The notes beneath the pieces were generated by a model. It was given only the letters and a program-made list of their open reading frames with translations, made no database searches and was not told where the DNA came from. This document shows positions 62,398 through 64,000 of a DNA stretch of 64,000 nt, one piece after another (the first letter of the stretch is position 1; every line of letters begins with the position of its first letter). Made by a program: the position numbers and the translations under genes. The DNA is taken from NCBI GenBank assembly GCA_027919835.1, contig JANVFP010000006.1, forward strand, positions 1,240,001 to 1,304,000. The letters run 5' to 3'. The DNA is from Lentinula raphanica. Taxonomy: Eukaryota; Basidiomycota; Agaricomycetes; Agaricales; Omphalotaceae.

Positions 62398-62403
62398 ACG
62401 CGT
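62398..62403. promoter_or_regulatory. ACGCGT (MCB-type) box between RFC2 and CAF-1
   Basis: Exact ACGCGT inside the 112-base divergent region between two replication genes, next to the RFC2 ATG. In yeasts this hexamer binds MBF and drives G1/S expression. Function here is inferred. Confidence 0.5.
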
Positions 62404-62502
62404 GACCAAAAGTCATCGACCAAGCGTGATGAGCGTGACAAATTGAAAAAGCTTCTGATTCTCTCAACAGCTCTCTTGTGTCCGTCAACGAAATTGACCA
62501 TT

Positions 62503-64000
62503 ATGTCCACCCCTTCGAGCAGCAAAGGTAATTCTTCGCTCTATCTCGATATACTTTAAACTAATCTGATTATAAGCCCCAGCTGTTGAGTCAGGTATTG
62601 TTTTTGACAAAAAACGCGTCACTTCAAACTGAAGAGTCTGTAAACAGACGCATCACGGAGGGTATCACTCATGGAGCTGAAGAATGGGAAAGTCGTTTTG
62701 AGGCAGAAGATTTATTCGCTGGAGAAGCACTCGGAAACACTCCAGGGTTCGTCCCAGACGCGTCTTTCCCCTCATTGCCGATCGGTTATTCACCCATGAC
62801 TTTAGAGCTCGTGAAATTTCGAGAAATGATACAAGACCTCGTCGCCAATCATGGTACCCCTTTGGCAGCTATACCTGATGAGTATCAATCGCTCATTGCC
62901 AAACTGGTACACGAAAGGTGCGCCATATCAGTCCAGATTACCACATGAAAATTTCACAAAGTCATCATTGCAGCGACAAAACCCTACCCGCACTTGCGAA
63001 GCATATACACTCTCAATTGCTTCCATCAGACGAGGACGATGATGAGAACGACGCGTCTTCCGTCGCTCTCCTCCTCCCTTCATCTATCATAGAAGATGCA
63101 ATCCAAGCAGTTGCGCAACGCAACAACTACGGTATAGAAACCGATTCAGGAGTCAAGGCTGCGGCCTCGACCTGCGTCTGGCGCTGGGAAGTGAAGGAAT
63201 CATGTCTGCACTGGCTACCCAAGACTGCACAGGAGAAGGTTGCCAATAGACGAGCAGAAAGGGTCAAGGTACGGTGCTCGTTGCTTACTGGAATTGATTC
63301 TGATATTTGTTGTGTAGGCGAAGAACGATCTGATGACGATCTTTAGAGCTCTGCCTGAGGAGGAACAACGTACGATTCTCCACATCAAAACAAACACCAA
63401 AATACAGAGCGAGGATAAGGGGAAAGCAGCTCAACCATCTGCATCGCAAATCCCAAATCAAACCTTTCCAGGTTCGGCCCCACCCCAGGCTAACGGGACT
63501 GAGAACGCAAGCGTGAGCTGTTATCATGTCCATCCAGACTTCTGTCATTCTCAAGCACATCATTCTAGTCAGAGCAGGCCAAATCGAAAGTTGGCAGGCC
63601 AAAGAAGGACGCGGAGAAAGCAGAGAAGGTATGTATATCTCAGCGGCCAATGCGATTTCGGCTAAACCCATGGTCGCAGGTGAAGAAGGAAAAGAATGCT
63701 CAGAAATCTCTCATGAAGAATTTCTTCACTAAAGCAAAGCCCAGTCTCAAAGCATCCTCTTCAAATGTCTCTGAATCAAACAAAGCAGGTCCCTCAACTA
63801 GTCTCTCAGATTTCAACAGGACATTCAAACCATTCGTGCTCAAGAAAGGCGCCCAGATGGCTCCTATCAATGCGTTTCTCGAGTATAAACCAATGGCTGG
63901 GACGCAAGATGATGCCATTATCGTAGACGAGGATGAAAGCTCTACCATTGCCTCTACAAGTGCCAGAGTTTTCCATCAAAGCTCCCAAGGTCGGAGTTCG
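62503..64000 (+). CDS. chromatin assembly factor 1 large subunit (p150/Cac1 type), partial
   Basis: Histone chaperone subunit that deposits H3-H4 behind the replication fork. It starts MSTPSSSK at 62503; the 3' end lies beyond the window. Seen in order: a region ITEGITHGAEEWESRFEAED, then LELVKFREMIQDLVANHG, DKTLPALAKHIHSQLL, AAASTCVWRWEVKE, a basic helix AKSKVGRPKKDAEKAEKVKK with an AT-hook-like GRPKK, and QKSLMKNFFTK. QKSLMKNFF has the spacing of a PCNA-interacting (PIP) box, as known in CAF-1 p150. After it comes FKPFVLKKGAQMAPINAF. Near 62594-62634 the frame needs either an unusually short 41-base intron or a one-base correction. Confidence 0.75.

Overview
The window is nuclear DNA from a filamentous fungus, most likely a mushroom-forming basidiomycete (Agaricomycetes). 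Genes are densely packed on both strands and broken by many short GT-AG introns of about 50-70 bases. Several products have their closest remembered relatives in Agaricomycetes, such as the TmpA-type membrane oxidoreductase, the small secreted cysteine-rich proteins and the SIP5 and PPR proteins. There are no operons, CRISPR arrays, rRNA or tRNA genes that I can recognise, and no autonomous transposon. Coding coordinates run from start codon to stop codon and include introns. All product names come from reading translated motifs, not from a database search.

Layout. 0-4.3 kb: a tandem pair of METTL7-like methyltransferases, then a secreted double-psi beta-barrel protein with a Ser/Thr-rich, probably GPI-anchored tail. 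4.5-11.8 kb: a SERCA-type Ca2+ ATPase, SIP5 and a small unknown protein. 12.5-15.1 kb: a decayed copy of the diflavin reductase TAH18/NDOR1 and a stretch without recognisable genes. 15.1-19.6 kb: an arrestin-fold protein and an SLC35F6-like transporter. 20.4-22.9 kb: two paralogous small secreted ten-cysteine proteins with identical exon lengths and TATA boxes. 23.4-33.7 kb: an unknown protein, SHQ1, anthranilate synthase TRP2, mitochondrial uS2, the ribosome-associated Hsp70 SSB1 and kinetochore SPC24. 33.9-46.1 kb: an M1 aminopeptidase, an MFS drug transporter, the mRNA cap methyltransferase ABD1 (with a one-base frame break) and the ubiquitin ligase RSP5. 46.4-55.7 kb: an unknown protein, an MIT/coiled-coil protein, MOG1, NDC80 and a TmpA-like oxidoreductase. 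56.1-58.4 kb: a broken PPR gene and an AT-rich gap. 58.4-64.0 kb: an ERI1-type exonuclease, CMS1, an RFC subunit and the start of CAF-1 subunit A, cut by the window edge.

How the genes relate. Most are unrelated housekeeping genes, but several pairs are divergently transcribed from very short shared intergenic regions: SHQ1/TRP2, uS2m/SSB1, MOG1/NDC80, ERI1/CMS1 and RFC/CAF-1. Chromosome-cycle genes recur: NDC80 and SPC24 (both in the Ndc80 complex), the RFC clamp-loader subunit and the PCNA-binding CAF-1. Two of these shared promoters carry an exact ACGCGT cell-cycle box. Ribosome biogenesis is represented by SHQ1 and CMS1, and translation by uS2m and SSB1.

I found no multi-gene system that I would call undescribed. 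The best candidates for follow-up are the secreted cysteine-rich pair, the ACGCGT-bearing divergent promoters, the TAH18 pseudogene, the ABD1 frame break, and the predicted membrane anchor on the ERI1-type nuclease.
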